Shown here one piece after another: positions 8,615 to 18,892 of a DNA stretch of 64,000 nucleotides. A model generated the notes under the pieces. It made no database searches. It was not told the origin of the DNA and saw only the letters and a program-made list of their open reading frames with translations. A program made the position numbers and the translations under genes. Numbering within the stretch: position 1 is the stretch's first letter; every line of letters begins with the position of its first letter. Source of the stretch: Castellaniella sp. S9 (GTDB lineage: Bacteria; Pseudomonadota; Gammaproteobacteria; Burkholderiales; Burkholderiaceae_B); contig NZ_JAPFGD010000008.1 in NCBI RefSeq assembly GCF_027257175.1, positions 186,001-250,000 of the forward strand. Reading direction: 5' to 3'.

Positions 8615-11332
8615 TCAGGCGTAGTGCGGATTGGCCTTGTCGGCGTCGATGCCATATTTGGCAATCGCCTCGGCGCACTTCTTGATGTCGATGACGCCGT
8701 CGTCGGCCAGGCTGCGCAGGGCGGCCAGCACCACGAAGTGGCGGTCGATCTCGAAGTGCTTGCGCAATTCCGAGCGGAAGTCCGAGCGGCCGTAGCCGTC
8801 GGTGCCCAGGACCTTGAGGCGGCGCCCCTCGGGCACGAATGGACGGATCATGTCGCCATAGGCCTTGATGTAGTCGGTCGAGACGATGATGGGCCCCTGG
8901 GTGTCCTTCAGCTGGCGGGTAACGTAGGCGTCCTGGGCCGGTTCGGCCGGGTGCAGTAGGTTGTGGCGCTCCACGTCCAGGCCGTTGCGGCGCAGCTCCG
9001 TGAAGCTGGTCACGCTCCAGACGTCCGAGGTCACGCCCCAGTCCTTTTCCAGCAGGTCCTGGGCGGCCAGGACTTCGCGCAGGATCGTGCCCGAACCCAT
9101 GAGCTGGACGTGGGTCTTTTTCGAGGGCTTGGCGCTGGACTGGAGCTTGTACATGCCCTTGAGGATGCCCTCCTCGTCGCCGGCCTTCAGGCCCGGCTGG
9201 GCATAGTTCTCGTTCATGACCGTGATGTAGAAGAACACGTCCTCCTGGTCGTGCATCATGCGCTGCAGGCCGCTGCGGATGATGACGGCGACCTCGTGCG
9301 CAAAGGCCGGATCGTAGGCCACGCAATTCGGGATCAGCGACGCCTGGATGTGGCTGTGGCCGTCCTCGTGCTGCAGGCCCTCGCCGTTCAGCGTGGTGCG
9401 CCCGGCCGTGCCGCCCAGCACGAAGCCGCGCGCCAGCATGTCGCCCGCCGCCCAGGCATGGTCGCCGAAGCGCTGGAAGCCGAACATCGAGTAATAGATG
9501 AAGAACGGGATCATGATGCAGTTGCTGACGGAATACGACGTCGCCGCCGCAATCCACGAGCTGAAGCCGCCCGCCTCGTTGATGCCTTCCTGCAGCAACT
9601 GGCCGTTCTCGGCCTCGCGGTAGTACATCACCTGGCCCTTGTCCACCGGGACGTACTTCTGGCCCTCGGGCGCGTAGATGCCGATCTGGCGGAACAGGCC
9701 TTCCATCCCGAAGGTCCGCGATTCATCGACCAGGATGGGCACCACGCGCGGCGCCAGTTCCTTGTCGCGCAGGATCTGGTTCAGCACCCGCACGAAGGCC
9801 TGGGTGGTGGAGATCTCGCGACCCTCGGCCGTGGGTTCCAGGACGGCCTTGAAGGCGTCCAGGGGCGGCACCGGCAGCGAATGGTCGGCCTTCACGCGGC
9901 GGTGCGGCAGATAGCCGCCCAGCGCCTTGCGGTGTTCGTGCAGGTACTTCATTTCGGGCGAATCCTCGGCCGGCTTGAAGTACGGGATCTCGTCGACCTT
10001 GTCGTCGGGAATGGGAATGTTGAAACGGTCGCGGAATTCGCGCACCGAATCGATGTCGAGCTTTTTCTGCTGGTGGGTGGGGTTCTTGGCCTGGCCGACG
10101 TGGCCCATGCCATAGCCCTTGATGGTCTTGGCCAGAATCACCGACGGCTGGCCCTTGTGGTTGGCGGCCGCGGCGAAGGCGGCGTAGACCTTGTGCGGGT
10201 CGTGGCCGCCGCGGTTCAGGCGCCACACGTCCTCGTCGCTCATGCGGCTGACCATCTCGAGCAGCTTGGGGTGTTTGCCGAAGAATTTCTCGCGCACGAA
10301 CTTGCCGTCGTTGGCCTTGTAGGCCTGGTATTCGCCGTCGACGGTTTCCTCCATGACGCGGCGCAGGATGCCTTCCTTGTCACGGGCGAACAGGGGATCC
10401 CAGTAGCCGCCCCAGATCAGCTTGAGCACGTTCCAGCCGTTGCCGCGGAACGCACCCTCGAGTTCCTGGATGATCTTGCCGTTGCCGCGCACCGGGCCGT
10501 CCAGGCGCTGCAGGTTGCAGTTGACGACGAAGATCAGGTTGTCGAGCTTTTCTCGCGATGCCAGGCCGATGGCGGCCAGGGTTTCGGGCTCGTCGATCTC
10601 GCCGTCGCCCACGAAGACCCAGACCTTGCGCTGGGTCGTGTCGGCCAGCCCGCGGGCGTGCAGGTATTTCAGGAAGCGGGCCTGGTAGATGGCCATCATG
10701 GGTCCCAGGCCCATGGACACCGTCGAGAACTGCCAGAAATCCGGCATCAGTTTCGGGTGCGGGTAGGAGGACAGCCCCTTGCCCTTGCCGCCGACCTCCT
10801 GGCGGAAATAATTGAGGTTTTCCTCGGTCAGGCGGCCTTCCAGGTAGGCGCGCGCATACATGCCCGGGGACGAATGGCCCTGGAAGTAGACCAGGTCGCC
10901 GCCGTGGTCGGGCGACTCGGCATGCCAGAAGTGGTTCTGGCCGCATTCGATCATGGTCGCCAGCGAGGCGAAGGAGGCGATGTGGCCGCCCAGGCTGCCG
11001 CCGTCGGCAGGCTCGAATTTGTTGGCCTTGACCACCATGGCCATGGCGTTCCAGCGGATATAGGAGCGGATGCGTTCCTCGAGGACCATATTGCCCGGGT
11101 GCGGGGGCTCGAGCCCCGGGGGAATGGTATTCACGTAAGCCGTATTCAAGGAATACGGGATGTGGGCGCCCGAGCGGCGCGCCAGATCGATCAGACGTTC
11201 AATCAGGAAGTGCGCACGTTCCGCGCCCTCGCGGTCGAGCACCGCTTCCAGCGCGTCCAGCCATTCCTGGGTTTCCTGTTTGTCGGTGTCCGCGGGGGTG
11301 GCGGCCGCCTTGTCTTGGTCGAGAGAGGACAT
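8615..11332 (-). CDS. aceE: Pyruvate dehydrogenase E1 component (homodimeric type)
   Basis: Thiamine-diphosphate enzyme that decarboxylates pyruvate and acetylates E2 lipoyl groups. Its 905 residues match the single-chain AceE of gammaproteobacteria and betaproteobacteria (about 890-905). The ThDP-binding signature runs GDGEIDEPETLAAIGLA ... NCNLQRLDGPVRGN; other AceE hallmarks include RSYIRWNAMAMV, GHIASFASLATM and QGHSSPGMYAR. Start is the ATG at 11330-11332 with GGAG eight bases upstream. First gene of the aceE-aceF-lpd operon. A 245-base intergenic region separates it from the divergent histidine kinase. Confidence 0.98.
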   Translation of the reverse strand: MSSLDQDKAAATPADTDKQETQEWLDALEAVLDREGAERAHFLIERLIDLARRSGAHIPYSLNTAYVNTIPPGLEPPHPGNMVLEERIRSYIRWNAMAMVVKANKFEPADGGSLGGHIASFASLATMIECGQNHFWHAESPDHGGDLVYFQGHSSPGMYARAYLEGRLTEENLNYFRQEVGGKGKGLSSYPHPKLMPDFWQFSTVSMGLGPMMAIYQARFLKYLHARGLADTTQRKVWVFVGDGEIDEPETLAAIGLASREKLDNLIFVVNCNLQRLDGPVRGNGKIIQELEGAFRGNGWNVLKLIWGGYWDPLFARDKEGILRRVMEETVDGEYQAYKANDGKFVREKFFGKHPKLLEMVSRMSDEDVWRLNRGGHDPHKVYAAFAAAANHKGQPSVILAKTIKGYGMGHVGQAKNPTHQQKKLDIDSVREFRDRFNIPIPDDKVDEIPYFKPAEDSPEMKYLHEHRKALGGYLPHRRVKADHSLPVPPLDAFKAVLEPTAEGREISTTQAFVRVLNQILRDKELAPRVVPILVDESRTFGMEGLFRQIGIYAPEGQKYVPVDKGQVMYYREAENGQLLQEGINEAGGFSSWIAAATSYSVSNCIMIPFFIYYSMFGFQRFGDHAWAAGDMLARGFVLGGTAGRTTLNGEGLQHEDGHSHIQASLIPNCVAYDPAFAHEVAVIIRSGLQRMMHDQEDVFFYITVMNENYAQPGLKAGDEEGILKGMYKLQSSAKPSKKTHVQLMGSGTILREVLAAQDLLEKDWGVTSDVWSVTSFTELRRNGLDVERHNLLHPAEPAQDAYVTRQLKDTQGPIIVSTDYIKAYGDMIRPFVPEGRRLKVLGTDGYGRSDFRSELRKHFEIDRHFVVLAALRSLADDGVIDIKKCAEAIAKYGIDADKANPHYA

Positions 11333-11453
11333 CGTGTGTCTCCGGTGTAGTGATTCAGGACGCGACCACGCATCGCGTCGACGACTGGTATTCGGTGCCT
11401 AGGAACGCGCGACAGCGCCCGCGGCTGGCGGGTTTGCCGGGCATCTCTGCGTC

Positions 11454-11482
11454 ATTCTAGGAAACACCCCCGGATAGTACAA
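11454..11482 (-). promoter_or_regulatory. Candidate sigma-70 promoter for aceE-aceF-lpd
   Basis: On the minus strand, TTGTAC (77-82 of 11,4xx) is followed after exactly 17 bases by TAGAAT (five of six consensus bases). It lies about 120 bases before the aceE ATG, leaving a long leader. The -35 is weak (three of six), so activation by a regulator is plausible. Confidence 0.45.
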
Positions 11483-11484
11483 GT

Positions 11485-11512
11485 AAAATTTCATTCTATG
11501 ATATGAATTTTT
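11485..11512. promoter_or_regulatory. AT-rich palindrome between aceE and the histidine kinase
   Basis: AAAATTTCAT (11485-11494) and ATGAATTTTT (11503-11512) form an imperfect inverted repeat, with a near-symmetric TCTATGAT centre. It sits directly upstream of the candidate aceE -35 and about 65 bases before the histidine-kinase ATG, in an AT-rich patch of roughly 60 bases within very GC-rich DNA. It looks like an operator or activator site; the protein that binds it is unknown. Confidence 0.45.
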
Positions 11513-11577
11513 ATTATGTGAAAAATTGGAAGCCCTTTTCCCGACTAAAATGACGCAATCGCGCTAAGCTCCCCGCC

Positions 11578-13328
11578 ATGGCCATCCCGAATCGCAAGTC
11601 CTTGATTCCCACGACATTCTACGAGCACGCCCGTCACAGCCGGCGGGGCTTGTACTGGCTGACGCCCGTCGTCGTCCTGGTGCTGTATCTGTGCGTGATG
11701 GGCGCTTTCATCTGGCTGCAGCGCCTGCAAAGCGACAGCGTGATGTTCGTGACCATTGATCAGGAAACCCGCCAGCAGCGCCTGCTGATGGTGGTGGCGG
11801 CGCTGTCCCTGGTGATCGTGTTCAGCCTGCTGGCGCTCTGGCGCTATACGCGTTTCCGCACGCAGGCCGAATCCGCGCTGATCGCCGAGACCGGCTTTCG
11901 CCGGGCGATGGAAAATTCCATGTCCACCGGCATGCGGGTCTTCGACATGCAGGGGCGCATCGCCTATGTGAATCCGGCGTTCTGCCGCATGATCGGCTGG
12001 AACGAGGCCGACCTGATCGGCCGCACGGCGCCGTTTCCGTACTGGCTGCCCGGCCGTCACGATCATCACCGCGAGGTCCTCGCGCAGCTGCTGTCCGGAC
12101 GCACCCCCAGCAGTGGGCTGGAAATCGAGGCCCAGCGCCGCGATGGCTCGCGCTTCACCGCCCGCATGTACGTCTCGCCGCTGCGCGACCCCAACGGCGA
12201 GCAGATCGGCTGGATGACCTCCATGACCGACATCACCGAGCCCAAACGCATCCGCGAGGCGCTGACCGCGGCGCACGAACGCTTCATGACGGTGCTCGAG
12301 GGCCTGGACGACGCGATTTCGGTGGTCGCCGACACGCCCGAGGGCCTGGAGCTGCTGTTCGCCAACCGCACCTACCGCCGGCTGTTCGGCGCCCAGGCCA
12401 GCGGCCACGCCGAACTGCTGGGCGGGCGCCTGGGCCGTTTCACCGACGAGACCATGGAATTGTTCTCGCAGTCGGCCCAGCGCTGGTTCGAGGTTCACCA
12501 TCGCATGCTGGCCTGGACCGATTCGCGCCGGGTGCGCCTGCAGGTGGCGCGCGACATCACCGAACGGCGCAAACACGAAGAAGCCTTGCGGGTACAGCAG
12601 GAAAAAGCCCAGCTGACCAGCCGGCTGACCACCATGGGCGAGATGGCCTCGTCGCTGGCCCATGAACTGAACCAGCCGCTGACCGCCATCAGTAACTACA
12701 ATATGGCGGCCGCCGCGATGTTGAAATCGGGCAAGGGACGGCCCGAGGCCCTGCTCGAGGCCTTGGAAAAGGCCTCGGCGCAGGCCGAGCGCGCGGGCAA
12801 GATCATCAGCCGCATCCGGGAATTCGTCAAGCGCAGCGAGCCCCGGCGCCAGGCGGTGGCCCTGGCGCGCATCCTCGAGAACGCCGTCAGCTTCGCCGAC
12901 ATCGACGCCCGCAAGCGCCGCATCGACATCGCCCAGAACCTGCCCGATCCTCTGCCCGAGGTGCTGGCCGATCCGATCCTGATCGAGCAGGTGCTGCTGA
13001 ATCTGCTGAAGAACGGTGTGGAAGCCATGGAGCAAAGCGAGTATCGTACCCTGCACCTGACGGTCACCGACCAGGACCCCCAGGTCGAAATCGCGGTGAT
13101 CGACCGCGGCCACGGCCTGCGCAGCCCCGAACGGCTGTTCGAGCCCTTCTACAGCACCAAGTCCGAAGGGTTGGGCATGGGTCTGAACATCTGTCGCACC
13201 ATCATAGAATCGCACCACGGCCGCCTGTGGGCCAGCGCCAATCCAGAGGGCGGGACGATCTTCCGCTTCACTCTGCCCAAGGCGCCGCCAAGGCCGCAAC
13301 CCGACGAAACCACAGAGGAGCAGTACGC

Positions 13329-13332
<4 letters not shown>
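11578..13332 (+). CDS. PAS-domain sensor histidine kinase (FixL/DctB-like)
   Basis: Membrane sensor kinase of 584 residues. Two membrane segments (about 25-47 and 69-90) enclose only a short external loop of some 20 residues. Then come a PAS domain (about 105-215, ending MTDITEPKRIREAL), a second PAS-like region (about 230-325), a HisKA domain with the phospho-accepting His362 in SLAHELNQPLTAISNYN, and an ATPase domain with N-box NLLKNGVEAM, DRGHGL and GLGMGLNICRTIIESHHG. The input is probably sensed by the cytoplasmic PAS domains or the membrane. It overlaps the response regulator gene by four bases (ATGA). A -10-like TAAAAT sits at 11546-11551. Placement beside the pyruvate dehydrogenase operon suggests, but does not prove, a link with carbon or redox control. 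Confidence 0.93.
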
Positions 13333-13952
<620 letters not shown>

Positions 13953-13956
13953 GCCC

Positions 13957-14811
13957 ATGAGCGCACGCATCATCGATGGCAAGGCCCTCTCGGCGCAGGT
14001 CCGCGAGCAGGTCCGCGAACGCGTCCAGGCCCTGGGGGCCAAGGGTGTCACGCCGGGACTCGCCGTGGTGCTGGTGGGCGACGACCCCGCCTCGCAAGTC
14101 TATGTCCGCAACAAGGCCGCCGCCTGCGAGGCGGCCGGCATGGTCTCGCGCGTCATCCGCATGGCCGCCGACACGCCCGAAGAAGAACTCCTCAACGTGG
14201 TCGAGGACCTGAACGCCGATCCCGCCATCCATGGCATCCTGGTGCAGCTGCCGCTGCCGGGCCACATCGACACCGGCCTGGTGATCGAAACCATCGCCGC
14301 CGGCAAGGACGTCGACGGCTTTCACGTCAGCAACGCCGGCCTGCTGATGACCGGGCGGCCGCTGTTTCGTCCCTGCACGCCCTACGGCGTGATGCGAATG
14401 CTGGAATCGGAAGGCGTCGCGCTGCGCGGCGCCGAGGCGGTGATCGTGGGCGCCAGCAACATCGTCGGCAAACCCATGGCCATGCTGCTGCTGGCGGCCG
14501 GCGCCACGGTCACGCTGTGCAACTCCAAGACCCGCGACCTGGGCGCGCAGACGCGCCGCGCCGACGTCCTGGTGGTGGCCACCGGCCGGCCGGGCATCGT
14601 CACGGGCGACATGGTGAAACCGGGCGCCGTCGTCATCGACGTCGGCATCAACCGCCTCGAGGACGGTTCACTGGCCGGCGACGTGGACTTCGAATCCGCG
14701 CGGCAAGCGGCCTCGGCAATCACACCGGTGCCCGGCGGGGTCGGACCGATGACCATTGCCATGCTGCTGGTCAACACCCTGGAGGCGGCCGAGCGCAGCG
14801 CCGCGACTTGA
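13957..14811 (+). CDS. folD: Methylenetetrahydrofolate dehydrogenase / cyclohydrolase
   Basis: Interconverts 5,10-methylene- and 10-formyl-tetrahydrofolate in the cytosol, supplying one-carbon units for purine synthesis (purF lies in the same window). The 284-residue length is standard. Signatures seen are [19 protein letters not shown] (with catalytic Lys), [22 protein letters not shown], the nucleotide site [14 protein letters not shown], and the C-terminal [15 protein letters not shown]. It starts four bases after the regulator stop and is probably co-transcribed with the two-component genes; this pairing is unusual for folD. Confidence 0.98.
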   Translation: MSARIIDGKALSAQVREQVRERVQALGAKGVTPGLAVVLVGDDPASQVYVRNKAAACEAAGMVSRVIRMAADTPEEELLNVVEDLNADPAIHGILVQLPLPGHIDTGLVIETIAAGKDVDGFHVSNAGLLMTGRPLFRPCTPYGVMRMLESEGVALRGAEAVIVGASNIVGKPMAMLLLAAGATVTLCNSKTRDLGAQTRRADVLVVATGRPGIVTGDMVKPGAVVIDVGINRLEDGSLAGDVDFESARQAASAITPVPGGVGPMTIAMLLVNTLEAAERSAAT

Positions 14812-14843
14812 AATTCCGGGGCCTCGCCCCCATCATTGCCCGC

Positions 14844-16925
14844 ATGAATACCGTCACTCCCGCCGGAAACCCCCTGCTCGTCCCGGCCGATGCAATCATG
14901 GACTACGCGGCCGTACGCCCCAAGCACATCCAGCCGGCGCTGCGCGAGCTGGTCGCCGAGTCCCGCGCGGCGATCGATGCCGCTGCCGCGGACACCCGGC
15001 CCCCCACGTGGGAAAACCTCGTCGAGGCGATCGAGGATCCGTCCGAGCGCCTGCATCGTGCCTGGTCGGTCGCCGGCCATCTGAACAGCGTGGTCAATAC
15101 GCCCGAATTGCGTGAGGCCTACAACGCCTGCCTGCCCCTCATGAGCGAATTTTCGACCTGGGTCGGCCTGCATGCCGGACTGTATCGACGCTATCGGGAA
15201 CTGGCGGCGGGGCCGGCGTACGAGGCCCTCAGCCCGACGCGCCGCCGCATCGTGGATCTGGCGCTGCGGGATTTCCGCCTGAGCGGCGTGGAACTCGAGG
15301 GCGAGGCACGCGAGGCCTACGCCCGCAATGCCGAACACCAGGCCCAGGTGTCCCAGAAATTTTCCGAGAACGTTCTGGACGCGACCGATCACTGGTCGCT
15401 GCTGATCGCCGACGAGGCCCGCCTGGCGGGGATTCCGGCGGATGTGACGGCAGCCGCCCGCGAGGCCGCGCGCGCCGACGGCGCCGAGGGCTGGAAGCTC
15501 ACGCTGCACATGCCGTGCTACCTGCCGGCCATGCAGCATGCGCACGACCGCGAGCTGCGCCACGACCTTTATCGCGCCTACGCCACGCGCGCCTCGGACC
15601 AGGGCGACACCCGCTACGACAACTCCGCGCAAATCGAATCCCTGCTCGCTCTGCGCGCCGAGGAAGCGCGCCTGCTCGGATACCGCGATTTCGCCGGCCT
15701 GCGCCTGGAAACGCGCATGGCCGATGACCCGGAGCAGGTGCTGGCCTTCCTGCGCGACCTGGCGGCCCGCGCGCGGCCCAGTGCCCAACGCGATCTGGAG
15801 GAACTGCGCGCCTTCGCCGCCGCCGAACTCGGCCTCCCGGACCTACAGCCCTGGGACATCGCCTACGCCTCCGAGCGCCTGCGCGAGCAGCGCTATGCCT
15901 ATTCGGACGACGAGGTGCGCCGATACTTCACCGAATCCCGCGTCCTCGACGGCCTGTTCGGCGTCATCCACACCCTGTTCGGCGTGCGCCTGGTCGCCTG
16001 CGAAGCGCCCGTCTGGCATCCGGACGCCCGGATCTACAGCGTGCGCGACGCCGACGGCCGCGAACTGGGCCGCCTCGGCATGGACCTCTACGCGCGCACC
16101 GGCAAGCAAGGCGGCGCCTGGGTCGACAGCGAGCGCGACCGCCGCCGCCGCGGCGCGCGCCTGCACACGCCCCTGGCCTGGCTGACCTGCAATTTCGCGC
16201 CGCCGCAGGGCGGGCGCGAGGCGCTGCTCAGCCATGACGACGTCATCACCCTGTTCCACGAAAGCGGACATGCGATGCATACCCTGCTCTCGCGGGTGGA
16301 CGAGCCCGGCGCCTCGGCCTTTGCCGCGGTCGAGTGGGATGCCATCGAGCTACCCTCGCAGTTCATGGAGAACTTCTGTTGGGAATGGGGGGTGCTGCGC
16401 AACCTGACCCGCCATGCGGACACCGGCAAACCCATGCCCCGGGAACTCTTCGACAAGCTGCTGGCCGCCCGCAATTTCCAAAGCGGCCTGCAGACCCTGC
16501 GGCAGGTGGAGTTCGCGTTGTTCGACATGCTCATCCACACGCGCGCCGAGGGCCTGCCGATCGGCGGCGTGCTGGATACACTGGATGCGGTGCGCCGTGA
16601 AGTGGCCCTGCTGATCCCGCCGGACTGGAACCGTTTTCCGCACGCATTCTCGCATTTGTTCGCCGGTGGCTACGGTGCGGGATATTACAGCTACAAATGG
16701 GCGGAGGTCCTGTCGGCGGACGCCTTCGCGGCCTTCGAGGAAGCCGCCCCCCGGGATGCGGAGGGGCAGCGCGATATTTTCGATCCCGCCACCTGCCGGC
16801 GCTATCTGGACGAGATCATCGCGGTGGGCGGCTCGCGCCCTGCCGCCCGATCCTTCGAGGCCTTTCGCGGGCGGCCGCCCAGCATCGAGGCACTGCTGCG
16901 CCACAGCGGCCTGGAGACGGCATGA
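14844..16925 (+). CDS. prlC: Oligopeptidase A (M3 family metallopeptidase)
   Basis: Zinc endopeptidase of 693 residues that degrades short peptides in the cytosol, including cleaved signal peptides. The M3 zinc motif is HESGH (in TLFHESGHAMHTLL), with the third ligand region EWDAIELPSQFMENF downstream, and a C-terminal GGYGAGYYSYKWAEVLSAD typical of the family. I start at the ATG at 14844 (MNTVTPAGNPLL), which fits the family's N terminus. There are 32 bases after folD, and a 4-base overlap (ATGA) with the Sco-family gene. Confidence 0.96.
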   Translation: MNTVTPAGNPLLVPADAIMDYAAVRPKHIQPALRELVAESRAAIDAAAADTRPPTWENLVEAIEDPSERLHRAWSVAGHLNSVVNTPELREAYNACLPLMSEFSTWVGLHAGLYRRYRELAAGPAYEALSPTRRRIVDLALRDFRLSGVELEGEAREAYARNAEHQAQVSQKFSENVLDATDHWSLLIADEARLAGIPADVTAAAREAARADGAEGWKLTLHMPCYLPAMQHAHDRELRHDLYRAYATRASDQGDTRYDNSAQIESLLALRAEEARLLGYRDFAGLRLETRMADDPEQVLAFLRDLAARARPSAQRDLEELRAFAAAELGLPDLQPWDIAYASERLREQRYAYSDDEVRRYFTESRVLDGLFGVIHTLFGVRLVACEAPVWHPDARIYSVRDADGRELGRLGMDLYARTGKQGGAWVDSERDRRRRGARLHTPLAWLTCNFAPPQGGREALLSHDDVITLFHESGHAMHTLLSRVDEPGASAFAAVEWDAIELPSQFMENFCWEWGVLRNLTRHADTGKPMPRELFDKLLAARNFQSGLQTLRQVEFALFDMLIHTRAEGLPIGGVLDTLDAVRREVALLIPPDWNRFPHAFSHLFAGGYGAGYYSYKWAEVLSADAFAAFEEAAPRDAEGQRDIFDPATCRRYLDEIIAVGGSRPAARSFEAFRGRPPSIEALLRHSGLETA

Positions 16926-17521
16926 TGCCCGCCGCCCTCCGCCGCCTGCTGGCGCGCTGCGCCGCCGCCTTCTGCCTGGCGGTCCTCGGTTTGGGTCCCG
17001 CCGCCGCCGAGGTCCATCCGGTGCGCGGCTTCCTGCCCGACCTGAAGTTCACGCTGCAAGGCGCGGGCGGGGCCACCGTCACGCAGGCCGATTTCGCCGA
17101 CAAGGTCGTGCTGATGTTCTTCGGCTATGCCAGTTGTCCCGACATCTGCCCCACCACCATGGCGCAACTGGCCCAGGTGACCGAGGCGCTGGGGCCGCAG
17201 GCCGACCAGGTCAGGATTCTGTTCGTCAGCGTCGATCCGCATCGGGACACGCCCGACATCCTGCAGGCCTATGTCGATCAGTTCGATCCCCACGCCATCG
17301 GCCTGACCGGCAACGAAAAGACGATTGCCGACCTGGCCAGGCGCTACCGGGTCGCCTATCAGATCGAACGCCCCGCTTCGACCGAACCGGGGGCGCCCTA
17401 TGAGGTCGCCCACAGCCGTGGAATCTATTGCTTCGACCAGCAGGGCCGCGCGCGCTGGCTGGCTTCGGACAGCGAATCGCAAGAGGACTTGCTGGCCGCG
17501 CTGCGGCCGCTGCTGCGCTAG
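16922..17521 (+). CDS. SCO1/SenC family copper chaperone
   Basis: A 199-residue exported thioredoxin-fold protein. Residues 1-29 form a signal peptide (RRLLARCAAAFCLAVLGLGPAAA), followed by the fold with the copper-binding pair in ASCPDICPTTMAQL and the distal His in YEVAHSRGIYC. Sco proteins deliver copper to the CuA centre of cytochrome c oxidase or act as thiol reductases. Its ATG at 16922 overlaps the stop of prlC. No cytochrome oxidase gene is nearby, so the client enzyme is unknown. Confidence 0.92.
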   Translation: MMPAALRRLLARCAAAFCLAVLGLGPAAAEVHPVRGFLPDLKFTLQGAGGATVTQADFADKVVLMFFGYASCPDICPTTMAQLAQVTEALGPQADQVRILFVSVDPHRDTPDILQAYVDQFDPHAIGLTGNEKTIADLARRYRVAYQIERPASTEPGAPYEVAHSRGIYCFDQQGRARWLASDSESQEDLLAALRPLLR

Positions 17522-17558
17522 CGCTAGTATCGTCCGTCCCGCCGCAGGGGCCGGCGGA

Positions 17559-18131
17559 TCAGGCGGCGTGCCACTCCGATACGAAATCGCGATAGTCGGG
17601 CCGTTCGACGGCCTCGACCGGATCGATGGGTGTGCCGATGGACAAATAACCCATGAACCGGTAATCCAGCGCGTCGAAGCCCAGCGCCTCGCCCACGCCG
17701 TCGATGTACGTGCCCACGCCGGTGCTCCAGAACGCGCCCAGGCCCAGGGCATGCGCGGCGTTCAGCATATTGCCCACCGCGGTGCCGGTCGCCAGCATCC
17801 GCTCGTGATCGGGGATGCGCCCGTCATGATCCAGCACGCAGGCGATCGCAATGACCAGCGGCACACGCGACAGCCATTTGCGGCCGTTGGCCGCCTTGGC
17901 CTCGGGCAGCGGCGTGCCCGCCGCCTCGCCGGCCCGCACGGCGACGTCCACCAGCGCGGGGACATCGGCGCCACGCACCAGGGCGAAGCGCCAGGGCCGC
18001 ACGGCGCCATGGTCCGGCGCGCGCATGGCGGCGCGCAGGATCAGGTCGAGTTGCTCGTCCGTCGGGCCCGGCGCCTGCACGAACTTGACGGAACGGCGCG
18101 ACAAGAGGGTGTTCAGGGTATCGGGAATCAT
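17559..18131 (-). CDS. Nitroreductase family protein (YdjA-like)
   Basis: FMN-dependent oxidoreductase of 190 residues. The N terminus LLSRRSVKFVQAPGPT is the FMN-phosphate site of the family, and APDHGAVRPWRFALVRG plus the C-terminal GTGVGTYIDGVGEALG match the small YdjA/TM1586-type subfamily. The ATG at 18129-18131 has GGAGG nine bases upstream. It lies 35 bases downstream of pdxJ in the same direction. Physiological substrate unknown; flavin and NAD(P)H use is inferred from the family. Confidence 0.88.
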   Translation of the reverse strand: MIPDTLNTLLSRRSVKFVQAPGPTDEQLDLILRAAMRAPDHGAVRPWRFALVRGADVPALVDVAVRAGEAAGTPLPEAKAANGRKWLSRVPLVIAIACVLDHDGRIPDHERMLATGTAVGNMLNAAHALGLGAFWSTGVGTYIDGVGEALGFDALDYRFMGYLSIGTPIDPVEAVERPDYRDFVSEWHAA

Positions 18132-18166
18132 GCAAGGTCCTCCGGAGATGCGATCGGGCGCCGCGC

Positions 18167-18892
18167 TCAGGCGCGGGCCGCGGCCACCATCAGCGCCTTC
18201 ATCTGGCGGATGGCGGGTTCCCAGCCATCGAACACCGCCTGGGCGACGATCGCATGGCCGATATTGAGTTCCGAGATGCCGGGCATGGCCGCGACAGGCG
18301 TGACGTTGTCGTAATGCAGGCCGTGGCCCGCATTGATCCGCAGGCCCTGGCGCACACCCTCGGCGACCGCCGTGCGCAGGCGCTGGAGCTGCGCCTCGCG
18401 CGCGTCCTCGGCGGCGTCGGCATAGGCGCCGGTGTGCAATTCGACAATGCCCGCCCCCGCACGCGCGGCCGCATCGATTTGCGCAGCCTCGGGATCGATG
18501 AACAGCGACACGCGGACGCCGGCATCGTGCAGCCGATCGACCGCGGCGCGCACCTCGGCGAAATGCCCAAGCACGTCCAGCCCGCCCTCGGTCGTGAGTT
18601 CGTGGCGGTTCTCGGGCACCAGGCACACATCGTCGGGCCGCAGCCGGCAGGCGATGTCCAGCATTTCGGGCGTGATCGCGCATTCCAGGTTCATGCGCGT
18701 GCGCAGCACCGGGCGTATCGCCCACACGTCCGCATCCTGGATGTGGCGGCGATCCTCACGCAGATGCAGGGTAATGAGATCGGCGCCCGCGTCCTCGGCG
18801 CGCAGGGCCGCCTGCACCGGGTCCGGATAGCGGGTCATGCGCTGCTGGCGCAGCGTGGCCACGTGGTCGATATTGACGCCCAGTTCCATCAT
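18167..18892 (-). CDS. pdxJ: Pyridoxine 5'-phosphate synthase
   Basis: Condenses 1-deoxy-xylulose 5-phosphate with 3-amino-2-oxopropyl phosphate in vitamin B6 synthesis. The 241 residues form a TIM barrel with family motifs [46 protein letters not shown] and [12 protein letters not shown]. The ATG at 18890-18892 overlaps the stop of the efflux outer-membrane gene (TGA at 18889-18891). It is thus the fourth gene of the efflux transcription unit, an odd partner for a cofactor enzyme. In many bacteria pdxJ is next to acpS or recO, which are absent here. Confidence 0.97.
   Translation of the reverse strand: MMELGVNIDHVATLRQQRMTRYPDPVQAALRAEDAGADLITLHLREDRRHIQDADVWAIRPVLRTRMNLECAITPEMLDIACRLRPDDVCLVPENRHELTTEGGLDVLGHFAEVRAAVDRLHDAGVRVSLFIDPEAAQIDAAARAGAGIVELHTGAYADAAEDAREAQLQRLRTAVAEGVRQGLRINAGHGLHYDNVTPVAAMPGISELNIGHAIVAQAVFDGWEPAIRQMKALMVAAARA

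Noticed and set aside
8963-11350. A 795-codon plus-strand frame opposite aceE
   Set aside because: Antisense shadow; the minus strand encodes full-length AceE with all ThDP motifs.
11333-11577. PdhR operator (ATTGGTnnnACCAAT type) upstream of aceE
   Set aside because: No such repeat was found on either strand; the only palindrome is the AT-rich one at 11485-11512.
17525-17558. Intrinsic terminator between the Sco gene and the nitroreductase
   Set aside because: Only a five-base CCGCC/GGCGG stem is possible and no T-run follows; too weak to call.
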